From assembly GCA_900291925.1 (NCBI GenBank), contig UWYS01000020.1, positions 1 to 64,000 of the forward strand: a stretch of DNA of 64,000 nt. Direction: 5' to 3'. The position numbers and the translations under genes were made by a program. Every line of letters begins with the position of its first letter. Within the stretch, counting starts at the first letter, position 1. The notes beneath the pieces were generated by a model. The model ran no database searches and was not told the origin of the DNA. It saw nothing but the letters and a program-made list of their open reading frames with translations. This DNA comes from Thecaphora thlaspeos (Eukaryota > Basidiomycota > Ustilaginomycetes > Urocystidales > Glomosporiaceae). Shown piece by piece: positions 52,862 to 64,000 of the stretch.

Positions 52862-54948
52862 GGTGGCGATTCGTAGGGGCAGAGGGTGGCGTGATGTGGC
52901 TACAGCCTCGGGGAAGAATATCGATGCTGCGGCTGTCGAGAAAGAGTGCGGGGGGGGGGAACGGGATGATGGTAGTCAAGCAGGAGCGGACTCGGTTGTC
53001 TCTTTGTTCGCGCAGACCGAGGATGCGCTTCGCACCGTCGCCGGGCGACGAGTAGAGCTGAGCTGGGCCGGGGAGGGAGGTGCGACGACAACAAAGGGCG
53101 ACGACATCATATCCGACGCCCAGGTGAAAAGGTGGAGGGAGACGACGAAGGGTGGGATATAGGTCTACGGATCAGTCATCACGCTCCACTTCTTGTGGCG
53201 AGCGCTGGCCGGGCCCTGGCTGAGCTTGCGCTTGAGCTTGAGCTTGCGCTTGAGCTTGAGCTTGAGCTTGAGCTTGGCGTGCCTCTGGACCCTCTCTGCC
53301 TCGCTTGCGGTGACGTGCGGCGTGCCCGGCCTGGCAGGCCACCAAGCATCGCTCAGGGCGCTAGGACACTGCCCAACCGCGCCTACACAACCACCCGTCT
53401 TTCAGAGCGCCTTACTTGCCGTTTGCAAGGTTACGACCGACGCCTTGCCGATGGCTTGCTGCCGCAGCATGCACGAGGTAGGCAAGAGAAGGTCAAGGTC
53501 CAAGGCGGCCAGCCGGGCGATAAGCATTGGTCTCAGCTCCAACTTGCTTCGAAACACTACGCTACTGGTGACCGTCAGGCCGTTCTTGGAGGATCCTTTT
53601 GCTCTGATCGTTTTCTATCGGATCGGGCTTTCCGTCACTCCTCTACCTGCTCCACCTGAGCGGCCACCTCATAGATGACCCGGCGCCACGTTGTGCAAAG
53701 GTGACTGCGCGACTTGGCGACCTCGAGACCTTGCTTGCCACAGTAGTCTGACGGCGCCGCGCGGCCGTCGATGCGATGGCCTGCAGCCCGCCTGCTTTGC
53801 CAAGAAAAACTAGACCGCGCACCATGGCGGAAAGCCCACACCGGCTGCCCCTCGCTCTGGCACCGCTTCCGCCGTCGTCACCATCCGCCCGCCCGCACCG
53901 CCGCATCTGCCTGTCTCGCTCCGTCCGTCGGCGGCGGTCTGACCCGCGGGCTCGGTGGTCTGTGTTCGATGTAGCGTTCCCTCTTCGCCCCCTTGCCCCT
54001 CTTGAAACCCCGTGCTATGTTGTTCGAAAGACGAAGCGAAGAAAGGCGCCCCGACTAATCGTGAATGTGGCAGGGCTTGGGCTTGAACTCGGTCCTCGAA
54101 AGGCGGAACAGATTCGAGAAAATGCGGGCAGGAAGGGGCAACGTCGCTCGGCTCAACTTTGTGCCTGGCTGCCTGGCTGCCTGGCTGGCTCTCACAACAC
54201 ACAAAGCACAGCGCCGTCGTACTGTACATGGCGTTCTGCCTTGCCTTGCCTGCAGAAAGCGACGAAATCTTGCAGCGGCTCCCTTCCAGAGCACGCAGCT
54301 AGCATCTCTTAAACCTCGAAAGGGGGGTCTGGCGGATACATAGGACCACCGCCATCACCTGCCCGCCACTGCCACCACCGCTACCACCCACACCACCACC
54401 TCCACTACCACCACTATCGACGTCCCTCATCAGCCCGACGACCACCACCGACCGAGACGCCTACCTGAGCACGCTAGGTACATCATCGGATTGAACCGGA
54501 CACTGCGCTTTTCTTGCTTTGCTCCTATCCCTCTTTGGCCTGCCTGCTTGCTCTGTGACCGACGAACCGGACGACCTCCGACCTTGCTGCTGGTCCCGCT
54601 CCCGCCGCCAAACAGGCCCCCTCGCTAGACCGACCATCAGTCACGGGTCCCAGCCAGTCAGCTGGTCTGTTCGGCTTCTCCCGACAGCGATACGTCCCTT
54701 CATCCGCAGTCTCGGCCCCCGGCCTCTCGTCACAACCTAGAAAATCCCTTCGGCCCTCCTTCCGCGTGGGATGAAAGCGTCAAGCTCACGCATCGCCTTT
54801 ACCCCACCGCTTCCACCCCGACAGGTCTCCTGCTCATCTTCGGCAAGATCGCCATCGCTTCAACCTCCGGTCCCTGCCGGCCCTCTCTTTCCGTAGCTCA
54901 CAGGACAAGGTAGCAGGAGCTGTCGCCGACACTGCCGCTCTGTCCACC
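52862..54948. other. Long spacer upstream of NHA1, with simple repeats
   Basis: About 2.1 kb between the dehydrogenase pseudogene (minus) and NHA1 (plus). It includes the TGAGCT array at 53221-53276 and a CCA/CCG-rich run at about 54345-54425. A C/T-rich leader (54430-54940) precedes the NHA1 start. No recognisable protein domain occurs. It probably holds a long NHA1 5' leader, inferred from base composition. Confidence 0.45.
53221..53276. repeat. Hexanucleotide repeat (TGAGCT)n
   Basis: About nine copies of TGAGCT, some changed to TGCGCT, stand in tandem. Read on the plus strand the run gives alternating Ala/Leu/Glu in one frame and Ser/Leu/Arg in another, but no convincing gene surrounds it. 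Confidence 0.85.
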
Positions 54949-57900
54949 ATGGCGGCCTTTCACCCGTTCGAGGTCAGCGCGCCGCACATCATCTACGTCG
55001 GCCTCGGCGCTTTCATCTGTATCTTTTCCTACCTCTCCCTCTTCATCAAGGAACGCCTTTACCTCGGCGAGGCTCCCATCGCCGCCGCCTTTGGCATCAT
55101 CGTCGGACCCATTGCCATTGACCTCTTCAATCCGGCGCGATGGGGCAACGAGAGCGGCCAAACTCCCGGCGGCCACGTCACCGACGAAATCACTCTCGAG
55201 GTGATGCGCGTCACGGTTGCCCTCTCCGTCTTTGCCATCGGCGTCGAGCTCCCCAAAAAGTACCTCTTGCGCCACTGGAGGTCCATCGCCATCCTCCTGG
55301 GGCCCGTCATGCTCTGGGGCTGGCTCATCACGGGACTCCTCATCTGGGCCTTTGTCCCGGGGCTCGACTACCTTACCTCCCTCGTCGTCGCCGCTTGCGT
55401 CTCGCCCACCGACCCCATCCTCGCCCAGGCCGTCGTGGGCGGGCCATGGGCCGACAAGCACGTTCCTGCTCACGTCCGCCACATGCTCATGTGCGAGTCC
55501 GGCTGCAACGACGGCGCCGCCTTCCCCTTCCTCTACCTCGCCCTCTATCTCACCCAGAACCGCGGCAACACCGGCTACGCCATCGGTCGCTGGTTCTACG
55601 AGGCGTGGGCCTACGAAATTATCCTTGGTACGATCCTCGGCGCCTTGATCGGCTTTGTGGCGCGCAAGTTCATGCGCTTCTCGGAGCGCCACAAGCTCAT
55701 CGACCGTGAGTCATTCGTCGCCCAGTACATTTCACTCGCCGTCGTCAGCATGGGCGTCAACGTGCTGCTCGGCAGTGACGACCTGCTCGCCGCCTTCGCC
55801 TGCGGGACTGCCTTCGCCTGGGACGGATGGTTCACAAAGCAGACCGAGGACTCGAACTTTTCCAACATCATCGACCTCCTCTTTAACATTGCGACGTTCA
55901 TCTATATCGGCGCCCTGATCCCCTGGCACGACTTTGCCAACGCCGAGATCGGTCTCAGCGTGTGGCGCCTCATCGTCCTCACAATACTTGTCCTGCTGCT
56001 TAAGCGCATCCCCATCATCCTCGCCCTCTGGAAATGGATGCCGGACATCAAGACGTTCCGCGAGGCCGTCTTCAGCGGCCACTTTGGCCCCATGGGCGTG
56101 GGAGCGATTTTCATCGCTACGCTGGGGCGCACGCTGATGCCCGAGGAGGTCCCCGAGAACCCGGAGACAGTCAACGACGTGCTGGCCAACGTGATTCAGC
56201 CAATTGTCTACTTCTTTGTCCTCACCTCCATCATCGTCCACGGCCTCACGATCCCGTTCTTTGCGTTTGGCAAGAACGCCCACCGCCGCGCCCACACGCT
56301 GACACGCACCTGGAGCAGGAACCCGTCGATGGCGGCCGATGAGCCCGGCTGGATGAGCCGCGTTCGTCGCGTCCGCACCGGCGACGAGATCGAAATCAGC
56401 GCTGAGAAGCTGACGGCGGTCCAGCTCGCCATGATCGGCCGCGGCGCGATCGGTGGGCCCCCCGAGGAGCAATTGCGCAAAGAGGCGGCGAGCGATGAGA
56501 GCACTGCCGGTGAGGGCGACTCGAGCAGCGGACGCACTACCGGCGGCGGACCGTTCGGCGGCCTGCTCAATCGCAAGACGGAGTGCGACCTGGAAAAGGC
56601 TGAGGGGTCGATCAGCAACGGCGGCAAAGGCTCGCACGCCGGTGACGACGATGACGAAGACGAAGACGAACGCCAAAGACGGCGCAAGAAAGCCGAGATG
56701 GACGGCGTCGAGGACTGGGATGACGATGAGCACTTCAACCCGTCGTGCGACTACCTCGGCGACAACTGCGCTGAGGTCAAGCGGTACCGCGCCCGGATCG
56801 CCGCCAGGCGCGAAGCCAAGGCGGTCTTGCAGAGGCAAGCTTCCCAAAGGCCGAAGGACGCACAAGAGCAGGAGCAGGAGCAGGATCTTGGCGAAGCGCC
56901 TATGGATCGAGAAATCATTGGCGGCCGGATCACTGCTTCGGATGAGGACGAGGCGTGCCGCGACGACCACGAGGGCCAAGGCCACTTGTACCATGACAGC
57001 GCCGCCACTCGGCAGCAGCGCGGCAGCAGACACACGGACGGCAGCAACCGTGAGGGCGGCGCAAACGATGGCAGCGCCGCCGATGAGGAGGAAGGAGAGG
57101 AGGAAAAGTTTCCGCGGCTACGCGAGTGGGTCGAAGGCAAGCAGCTGGTGCTCGAGTATCAGAAGGACCACTCAGAGGATCCCGTGGTTCAGGTGATCAA
57201 GCTGTCTGCCGAAGAGGCGGAACAGCTGGCCGAGGCCGACAGCCCTTCGCACAAGTGGCTGCAACACAACAAGGCCGAGGTCGGCGAGATCCTTTGCAGT
57301 GACAAGCACCACGAGTGGAACTCCGCCGAGACGGCGCATCGTCTGATCGAGCACGGTGTGCCAAAGTTTTGGGGCAAGAAGAAGCGGGCTTCAGTCACCG
57401 ACAGCAGCGGCAGCAAAGGAGGAACGCACGGACGAAAAAGCGCCGAGGAGCAAGAACCGTGCAACACTCTGGAAAAGATCCACAGTAGGATCGACGAACG
57501 ACGAGAGGGCAGGGAGGGCGGGGAGACCGGATCGTCGTCATCGCAGCCGGAGCGCAGAGCCTACGCCGCAGCTACCGGGCCGCAGGAGGAGTCTCGGGCG
57601 GAGCGCGACGAGCGTGCTACGATGCTGTTCGGCGCCATGACCTGGGCCCGCAACAACCGGGATCAGGACGACGACCATGTTCCGTCGCCGTCCCAGAGGA
57701 TGGTATCGGTGGCGGAGGCAGGCAAGCCAGTACCGACGCCGTCCGGCTCTTCGTCACGACGCTCCTCGACCAGCTTCGGCGGGCGTCGCCGTTCGGCCTT
57801 GACGCAACCGCACCAGCAGCAGCAGTCGCAACAGGCCCACGTCTCCAGCGGCTTGCTCGGGTCTAAACGCCTGTCGCTGCGGAAGGTGTTGAGCGGCCAG

Positions 57901-58782
57901 ATGGGCCTCTCGGGTCGGAAAAGGTCGCCCGCCGCGTCGAAGAGGGACGAGAGGTTCGACGAGGAAGAGGCCAACGGCGACGAGATAGATGACTCAGAGG
58001 TGTCGGGAGGCGGGGGAGTGCAGACGCCGACGGGCTCAGCGTCGATCGCCTTTGCGCCGCCGTCGTCCCACGTCGGTATTTGCGGCGTGCCGACATTGGA
58101 GCGGACAAATCGCCCGCACGTCGTCATCTCTGCCCCTCCCACTCGACCGTCGTCCGGCGCCAACTCGCCGACAAAGGAGCGACGGACTTTTCTCAAGATC
58201 GGCCAGAAGCCGCGTCCCCGCAGCGGCAGCAACGCTGGTGCGGGCGAGAAAGACAAGCCCGCGGAAAAGGAAAAGTACTTTCCCCGCAGTTCCAGCCTCG
58301 GTGTCGGCAGCAGCAACAGCGGCGGAGGCGCGCCGTCCTCCGGTAGCGGTCTCTACTTCCGACGCACGCGGACCTACTCTTCCTCCCACGATACCCAGCA
58401 TTCCGCCGCCTCGGACAACGACGACGACTACGATGACGATGATGACCGGCCCAACTTTGCCGAGAGGGGAAAGAATCGACTGGTCAACTTCTTCTCGACT
58501 TTCACGGCGCCAAAGGGACAGGGGATGGGCAATCCTGGACCTAAGAGTCATCCGCACCTGTTCCCTGACCATCCTGATCCGGACCATGACCGAGACAGCG
58601 CAGAGGAGGAAGAGCTTGAGGCGGGAGGCAAGCCCGAGGGACATGAAGTCCGACATGCCAGTTCGGAGCCGATGTCGTCGTCTTTTGTGACGAATGGCGA
58701 TGGAGCAGGAGCGGGAGGGGCAAGGGTCATGATCGATATGCCGGGAGATGACTGTCAGCCCGTGTATACGGGGTCGAGGTAG
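54949..58782 (+). CDS. NHA1: Plasma membrane Na+(K+)/H+ antiporter
   Basis: A single exon codes for 1277 aa from the ATG at 54949 (CACCATGG). Residues about 12-445 form the CPA1-type transporter with some 12 membrane helices (IIYVGLGAFICIFSYLSLFI, PIAAAFGIIVGPIAIDLFNP, ALSVFAIGVELPKKYL). The ion-binding region has SPTDPILAQAVVGG and CESGCNDGAAFPFLYLAL, whose Asn-Asp pair is the expected cation site. After the last helix a very long, charged cytoplasmic tail of about 830 residues follows, with the conserved early segment HRRAHTLTRTWSRNPSM, acidic Glu/Asp runs and Ser-rich stretches. Fungal Nha1 exports sodium and potassium in exchange for protons and helps set cytoplasmic pH. The tail length is in the range known for fungal Nha1, where it is regulatory. 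Confidence 0.95.
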   Translation: MAAFHPFEVSAPHIIYVGLGAFICIFSYLSLFIKERLYLGEAPIAAAFGIIVGPIAIDLFNPARWGNESGQTPGGHVTDEITLEVMRVTVALSVFAIGVELPKKYLLRHWRSIAILLGPVMLWGWLITGLLIWAFVPGLDYLTSLVVAACVSPTDPILAQAVVGGPWADKHVPAHVRHMLMCESGCNDGAAFPFLYLALYLTQNRGNTGYAIGRWFYEAWAYEIILGTILGALIGFVARKFMRFSERHKLIDRESFVAQYISLAVVSMGVNVLLGSDDLLAAFACGTAFAWDGWFTKQTEDSNFSNIIDLLFNIATFIYIGALIPWHDFANAEIGLSVWRLIVLTILVLLLKRIPIILALWKWMPDIKTFREAVFSGHFGPMGVGAIFIATLGRTLMPEEVPENPETVNDVLANVIQPIVYFFVLTSIIVHGLTIPFFAFGKNAHRRAHTLTRTWSRNPSMAADEPGWMSRVRRVRTGDEIEISAEKLTAVQLAMIGRGAIGGPPEEQLRKEAASDESTAGEGDSSSGRTTGGGPFGGLLNRKTECDLEKAEGSISNGGKGSHAGDDDDEDEDERQRRRKKAEMDGVEDWDDDEHFNPSCDYLGDNCAEVKRYRARIAARREAKAVLQRQASQRPKDAQEQEQEQDLGEAPMDREIIGGRITASDEDEACRDDHEGQGHLYHDSAATRQQRGSRHTDGSNREGGANDGSAADEEEGEEEKFPRLREWVEGKQLVLEYQKDHSEDPVVQVIKLSAEEAEQLAEADSPSHKWLQHNKAEVGEILCSDKHHEWNSAETAHRLIEHGVPKFWGKKKRASVTDSSGSKGGTHGRKSAEEQEPCNTLEKIHSRIDERREGREGGETGSSSSQPERRAYAAATGPQEESRAERDERATMLFGAMTWARNNRDQDDDHVPSPSQRMVSVAEAGKPVPTPSGSSSRRSSTSFGGRRRSALTQPHQQQQSQQAHVSSGLLGSKRLSLRKVLSGQMGLSGRKRSPAASKRDERFDEEEANGDEIDDSEVSGGGGVQTPTGSASIAFAPPSSHVGICGVPTLERTNRPHVVISAPPTRPSSGANSPTKERRTFLKIGQKPRPRSGSNAGAGEKDKPAEKEKYFPRSSSLGVGSSNSGGGAPSSGSGLYFRRTRTYSSSHDTQHSAASDNDDDYDDDDDRPNFAERGKNRLVNFFSTFTAPKGQGMGNPGPKSHPHLFPDHPDPDHDRDSAEEEELEAGGKPEGHEVRHASSEPMSSSFVTNGDGAGAGGARVMIDMPGDDCQPVYTGSR

Positions 58783-59413
58783 CGCTGGGGTCGACACATT
58801 CGCCCGTCGCAGATAGATTGTAAGCAGGACGCCATCAGGCCTCTCTTTGTGCGGACATGGAATGCAGTAGACGTCTTGAATTCATTGCACATCTTTGCCC
58901 TGTCGTTCGAATAGACCACAGACGGTCTCATTGCACGCATCAAAGCGGCCCGAGAATAGATAGAAGAGGTGTCGATCCCGTATATTGCTCTGCACGTCTC
59001 CATACAGCACCAACTCGTCGACGGGCAGGCAGGAGGAGCAAGGAACAATCTATTGGGGAAAAAAAAAAAGGGGGGGTGCCGATCTCCGGGAGGAGTCGCT
59101 GCGTGCTCCCAGCCGAGGCCGTAAGGGCCGGCCGGTCGAGCGCCGCGTGATAGCGAGGCAGAGGTGAGCGCAAGGCGCGCGAGGACGAGAAAGTAGAGTA
59201 CAGCAGCGAGAGACCGCAAAGGGGAGGTGGGAGGGCAAAAAGAAAGGTGCCGTTGAGCGGGTACGAGGCGGCCGAGGGAGAGGTGATGGTGGTAGAAGAG
59301 CAGGAGCTGACTAGGCCAGTGACAAGACAGAAAGGGAAGGAGAGCCGCCGCGTCGGCCAACTGGCGCCCGCGACGCACGTGACCGAGCTCCCGACAGCAA
59401 CATGACGCTCATC
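58783..59413. terminator. Convergent 3' region between NHA1 and the ABC1 kinase gene
   Basis: About 630 bases between two converging genes. Contains an A-run followed by a G-run (about 59058-59077). No gene is recognised. It should contain both polyadenylation regions, but no exact site can be named. Confidence 0.4.
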
Positions 59414-61893
59414 CTACTTCGCATCACCCTCCAAGCTCCTCCTAGCTCTTTCTCTATCTTTTTTCTCCTTCTCTTCTCTATTCTGCATATCCTCCAACCC
59501 CGCTGCGGCTCTTGCACCTTCATCCCTTCCACCTTTCACCAACCCTTTAGAGTACTGATAAATCTTACTCGTACGAGCCTTTGCATCCGAGAAGATTTCC
59601 ATCAAAGCCAAACCTCTATAAACGTAAAAGTATCTCCACCATACGCCTAGGTATTCTCTCCAGAGTGATAGGGAAGTGAGGAGAGATGTTTGGCCGGTTC
59701 GTCGTCGAGATTGAATGTGTTGAAGGTCGTTGTTGTATACCGCTAGGGAGCAGTAGCGTGCGGCGATGATGAATGGTCGTGCGGGACCGTGGGTAGTGTG
59801 AAGGGAGGCGTCCAAGGATCGCGTTAGGTCGTTTAATTTCAAGACCATTAACATGCGTCGAGGGAGGCGTCGCAGCAGCTCCATGATAGAGACGAAAAGG
59901 CCTTCTTTTTCCATCACCGTCTGGTACGTGGCCGGCGAGGCGTACAGGCAGGTAGTGTGGCACATTGGTCAGTATGCAGTCGTTCGTTCCAACTGAGGCC
60001 AAGAAATAGAGGCGTTCGGGTGCGCCCGCTCACCTTGCGGATATGTTCTTGCTCATCGTGCGTCACGTTGCTGCCGCCGTCCATGTCGAGCAGACTGCCC
60101 GCGCGACTCCTATCCTTGACGCCTAGCGGATTCTCCGGATCGCTTCCTTCCAACCCAGCCCTACCCGTAATCGCACTCTCGAGGATCGGGTACAGGTCAT
60201 CGTCGATGTTGGCAATCAGCTTGGCGTACTTCCTCCTCTCTGCCGTCACCTTGGCGCTGGCGGGTTTGAGTAGCGACAGGCAGAAGCGTGCGTAGTTGGC
60301 TCGAAGCTCCTCGTCAATATCAAAGTAGAGGCCGTGGTCGAGCAGGACGACCTCGAAGTTGTAGCGCGATCGACTGCCAGATGGGGCGGGACGGATGAGG
60401 ACGTTGCCGCCGTGCGGGTCGGCGTGGAAGAAGCCGTGCAGGTAGAGCATCTGCGAAAAGACGCGCGAGAGCTCCTGGCTCACCCTGTTGCGGTCGATGC
60501 GGTGGCGCGCCAGGTACTCGAGGTCGTCCGGCCGCCGTCCGTCGATGAACTCCATCGCCATCACCCGCTTGAAGGCATACTTGACCTTGGGGATGTAGAC
60601 CGACGTCGTGCGGTACCCGGCAAAGTCGGCGTCGGCGCGCCCCGCATTCTGCGCCTCGTGCCGGAAGTCCATCTCGAGCGGCATGTTGGTGTTCATCTCG
60701 TCGGCGAGCCATTCGAAGCTGAACTGCGGGAAGACGCGTTTCACCCAGCGCACCAGCACCGTGACCGTCTGCATGTCGACCTGGCTGAAGCGCTCGACGT
60801 CCGGATGCATCATCTTGATCGCCAGCTGCTGTCCCGTTTCGCGGTCGACGGCGCGGTGGACCTGGGCAAGCGACGCGACGCCGAGCGGCTTGGCGTCGAT
60901 CTCGCTGAACGCCTCGTCAAAGCGCAGCCCGGTCTCGGTGCGGAACATGGCCTCGAGCTCGGGGAGCGGCGTCGCCGTGTTCTGGTCCTGCAGCGGCCGC
61001 AGCGTCGTTGTCCACTCTTGCGGCAGCAGGATGACGGCCGAGAGATGCTGGCCCAGCTTGACGTACAGACCGCCGTTGCTCTGCAGCGCGACAAGGATCC
61101 GGTTGGCCGAGCGGAGGTGGCACTGGCTCAATTCGTCCTGCTCGGCCTCGGCGTTGTCGTACTTGGCGTTGAGCGTCTTGCGGTAGTCCCACACGCACAG
61201 CGCCACCGCCTTGGCGATGGTCGTGGAGCGCGTCAGCGCCAGCAGGGCGAAGCTCGAGCTGGCTGACTGCGCCTTTTGCGCCTCGCGCACCTTGCGCTCC
61301 ATCTCCTCGTGCGGCAGCTCCAGCCCTTGGATCGGAGCGCGCAGGTCGTCGAGATGGATGTGGTCTTTCGCCAGGTAGACGAGCCCACCAGCCAACAATA
61401 GCGAAACGGCGCCGACTGCGACCTTTTTGGAGCCAGCGCGGAAGCGCTCGTGTGCGGCGGCCGTCTCGATGGGGTTGGGTATGGCGGGTTTGTCAAAGTT
61501 GACCGGCTTCGGCGGCGGCTTGATCGGCGGATACTGCTTGCGGAAGGGGCGGGGATCGTGGGGCTTCTTGGTGTGGTCGCCGCCGGTGCCGGTGCCGTTG
61601 GCTGGTGGCGGAGCTGGTGAGGGAGACGAAGTGGACTGGTTGGTCCCTGCAGAAGGTGATGATAAGCCGGTGCGTGGCTGAGCATGGTTGAGCAGAGAGG
61701 TGGAGAATAGGCAACGAGGGTCGGAAGCAGCGGCTGACAGAGGGGAGTGTGATGATGGTACGAGCTGGTAGGCTGCAGGCAAGGTTGTCATGGGCGAGGA
61801 AGTTCTGTGGAGCGTGGCGCTAGACTGTCTCGAGCAGTTGCGAACATTGGAGCGAGCTGCCGCTCTGGCCAGGGGCGGCCAAGGAGCGATCAT
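59414..61893 (-). CDS. MCP2: Mitochondrial ABC1/ADCK-family kinase-like protein, MCP2/Cqd2 type
   Basis: Two exons, 61893-60034 and 59920-59414, join in phase 0 to 2367 nt (788 aa). An Arg/Ser/Ala-rich presequence is followed by a Pro-rich linker and one membrane helix (VAVGAVSLLLAGGLVYLA). The ABC1 kinase domain shows the KxGQ-type motif (GLYVKLGQHLS), LGVASLAQVHRAV, the lysine strand LAIKMMHP, the catalytic loop GFFHADPHGGNVLIR and the metal-binding VLLDHGLYFDID, with DHG in place of DFG. The second exon gives the C-terminal helices (MELLRRLPRRMLMVLKLNDL). The His-Ala-Asp-Pro-His-Gly-Gly-Asn loop and the C-terminal length fit the MCP2/ADCK1 branch rather than COQ8. Yeast Mcp2/Cqd2 sits at the mitochondrial inner membrane and affects coenzyme Q distribution and lipid homeostasis; that role is inferred here. 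Confidence 0.88.
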
Positions 61894-62686
61894 CAGGGCA
61901 GCAGGGCGTGTCGCAAGGTCGAGGCGGTGGTAGAAGGAGGACGGTGGTCGGTAGGTGTCTCGTCACTCGTGTATTGGACTGAGCGCCCACTTGCTGTTCG
62001 GCCGGCCGATGCGGTGCCGCAGCGTCGATGCGTCGACGGTTTGCCGACAAGGAGCAGTGACGACCTTTGATGGGCCCGGGGGTGTCGATCGTGACACTGG
62101 TCGTGCGTTGGCGGCGGAGGGGATGGCAAGCCGAGGGGAGATGGGATGCCGGGAGCGAGCGGTAGGTTTAGGATATGAGCAAAAGCTGGCGGTGGCGACT
62201 TAGGGTGTGGTGGAGGGTGTTGGTGGCAGGATGTCGGTTGCGTTGCGCGGAGAGGAGCCAAGGACCGACGCCGCTCGACCCGCGTTTGAAAGCCGGGCAA
62301 AGGGGCCGCCTCGCGCTTTCTTGCTACGCACGCCGCGTCCCCTCTGTCACCCTGTCCCGCAGCCTGCCGCCGCCGTGGCCTCGCAGCCCCCGATGACCTC
62401 ACCCCGCTCGCACCCACCATCTCGGCAGTCGGGCTCGCAAGAATTGGCGCAACGTCTCCAGACCACGCAGCCACGCCCTCTGCACCATTCGTCAGCCCTC
62501 GTATTGCCGCAGCTCGGTCCGTCGGTCTGTCGATCAGCTCGCAAGCAGATACCCATCTCCATTAAAATCCTAAAGCCGAGCTTGACATTGAGAGCATGAA
62601 AGCTACAGCGACCGTACGCCTGAGTAGACCTACAAAGCGACCGTGTACGAGCAACATCGCCGTCCAGTCGATACAACCCCATTTTT
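61894..62686. other. Intergenic region, no gene recognised
   Basis: About 800 bases between two minus-strand genes: upstream of the ABC1 kinase start and downstream of the GPI11-like gene. No recognisable frame. It should include the kinase promoter. Confidence 0.5.
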
Positions 62687-63863
62687 CTACATCCAGGCCC
62701 TAACCACCGTGGCACCGTTCCCCACAATCAGCCCTACCACGGCCGCGGCGATGCAAGGAATCGGGAACTTCTGCCACTCCCTCTCCCAGTCTAGCGCCAA
62801 CGCCGCCGTGCCCAGCGTCAACGACGTCGCAAGAACGCCGACGACCGGCCCAACGATCGGCAGAATCAAGGGATGCCTCGAAACGTCCAGCTCGACGACA
62901 CGCAGCCACCGACTGCCGTCAGTCTGCGTCGCGGATGCGCGTACATCGCTCGACGAGCAGGTGCTGCTGGTTGGCGAGGGTGAAGCCGAGAGGAAGGGCA
63001 CGCCGAGGACGTGGATTGCTGGTAGACCGACGAGCAGAGAAAGGTAGCTCGATAGAAGCGTCACCTCCAGCAACAAAGAAGGCGGAGCGCCAAAGAGAAT
63101 GATGACCAGGTCGAAGAAGGCGATCAGAAGTGGGAGCGAGAAGATCGACAGCGCCACCTCCTGTTCGATGTCGAGGGACGGTAATGCGCGAGAATGAGCG
63201 AGAGCGAGCGAGAAGGGATAGCCCATCAGAGTCCTTCCCAGCGCAGAGACGGAAAGGCGAGCACGGAGCAGGCTCGCCGCGACATACCTCGACATCCTTC
63301 TTTCCGATCCTCTCGTCCTGTGCTCTCTCCGCGGCCGTCGTCTGCTCCGCCTGGTTGCCCTTTGTCGCGACCTTGTTATCGGGACCAGGGGCCGCACGAG
63401 TCGCCACCGAGCAGGAAGCAGCAGCCCGACACCACCTCCCAATCCTCGTGCACCACCAGCCTTGCACTACAAAGACAGCCACTAGCGCCTTCCACGCCGC
63501 CGTCACCAGGATATCTCCCCGCGTCCTGGCCAGCCTCGCTGCGTACCGCTGTATCAAACCCAGCTCGTTACTCTCAGCCTCGGTCGAGGGAGAGAGCAGC
63601 GGCGAAGCGATCAAGAAGCAGGTGGCAAGAAGAAAGAGCGGCTGAAGGACGAGGATCAGCGTCAGGTTGAGACGGTTCGGTATCGGGTCGCGGAAGAGCG
63701 ATGGCGTCGATGACGCTTGCGAGGACGATCTCGACGTGGCGCCGCCGCTGGCGCCCAAGGGAGGTGGAGCGCGACGGGGTGGACGGGCCATGTCGGACGG
63801 GCGATGGAGCGCGAAGGTGTCGGCAGCGGTGGCGTGGAGCGGGAGGGTCCCTTGAATGAGCAT
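62687..63863 (-). CDS. GPI11: GPI-anchor biosynthesis protein PIG-F/Gpi11
   Basis: Two exons, 63863-63288 and 63160-62687, joined in phase 0 across a GTATGT...CAG intron, give 349 aa. A downstream in-frame ATG at 63791 has the better context (GACATGG) and would give 325 aa. The protein is a multi-pass membrane protein: LTLILVLQPLFLLATCFLIA, VTAAWKALVAVFVVQGWW, ALSIFSLPLLIAFFDLVIIL, LLEVTLLSSYLSLLVGLPAI and a C-terminal pair. The PIG-F signature is the stretch LALDWEREWQKFPIPCIAAA after a Gly-rich helix. PIG-F/Gpi11 acts in the endoplasmic reticulum as the stabilising partner of the transferases (PIG-O/Gpi13, PIG-G/Gpi7) that add ethanolamine phosphate to the GPI core. The region right of 63863 to the window end holds its promoter and no visible gene. 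Confidence 0.88.
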
Positions 63864-64000
63864 GACTGTTGCGTGCCGACGAGAGTGATGACGACGGGAA
63901 AGACAGGTGGAAGAAAAGGCGATGGAAAATGGCCACGAAACGGGATCCTCGGTCGACTGGATGAGGGAGCGGGCGTGGGGCCGACGCTGAGGCGTCCGAT

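Noticed and set aside
53132..53680. Two overlapping frames across the TGAGCT array with Leu/Glu repeats
   Set aside because: The repeats come from the hexamer array itself; sequence on both sides lacks coding character and a good start.
54060..54115. TTGAACTCGGTCC-like word resembling a tRNA T-arm
   Set aside because: No matching acceptor, D-arm or anticodon stem could be folded around it.

Overview
The window is one chromosome end of a filamentous or yeast-like basidiomycete, most probably a smut-lineage fungus (Ustilaginomycotina). It opens with about 40 copies of CCCTAA (the TTAGGG telomere read from the C-rich strand). The DNA is GC-rich. Genes are long, with zero to five short GT-AG introns each. 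One gene resembles the lipase B family known from Pseudozyma/Moesziomyces. The species call is inference.

Layout: 1-238 telomere; 239-1644 short subtelomere without a gene. Then a dense core block: DDT/WHIM/PHD chromatin protein (1645-6089 +), F-box-like protein (6483-7840 +), DNA polymerase delta small subunit (8034-10148 -), gamma-tubulin complex protein (10633-15012 +), mitochondrial enoyl-CoA hydratase (15482-16655 +), a small unknown gene (17453-17948 +) and NFU1 (18837-19901 +). A TA-flanked DNA transposon relic follows (20087-20974). Then come a CalB-like lipase with a frame break (21354-22555 -), a SAP30-like Sin3-binding protein (24036-24812 -), a cytochrome P450 remnant (about 25217-25825 +) and a Prp24/SART3 splicing factor (25966-30276 -).

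From 31 to 36 kb the window is accessory in character: a small secreted protein (30994-31566 -), palindromic repeats, and a His/Tyr/Pro-rich protein whose signal peptide lies in another frame (33138-34398 -). A RhoGEF (36497-41307 -) and a Dia2/Pof3-like TPR/F-box protein (42685-45036 +) are core genes. They are followed by a GTAC-palindrome-rich region and a secreted FAD oxidase (46485-48086 +), a degenerate duplicated stretch, a small secreted protein gene with a poly-A frame break (50249-50868 +) and a short-chain dehydrogenase pseudogene with two stop codons (51375-52861 -). The last block is core again: NHA1 Na+/H+ antiporter (54949-58782 +), MCP2/ADCK-type mitochondrial ABC1 kinase (59414-61893 -) and the GPI-anchor gene PIG-F/GPI11 (62687-63863 -).

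There is no operon or obvious biosynthetic cluster. The clearest pattern is the contrast between intact housekeeping genes, which start only 1.4 kb from the telomere, and a set of secreted or metabolic accessory genes, most of them broken. I found no rRNA gene, convincing tRNA or CRISPR array. All exon limits were set by eye from splice signals, reading frame and family similarity.
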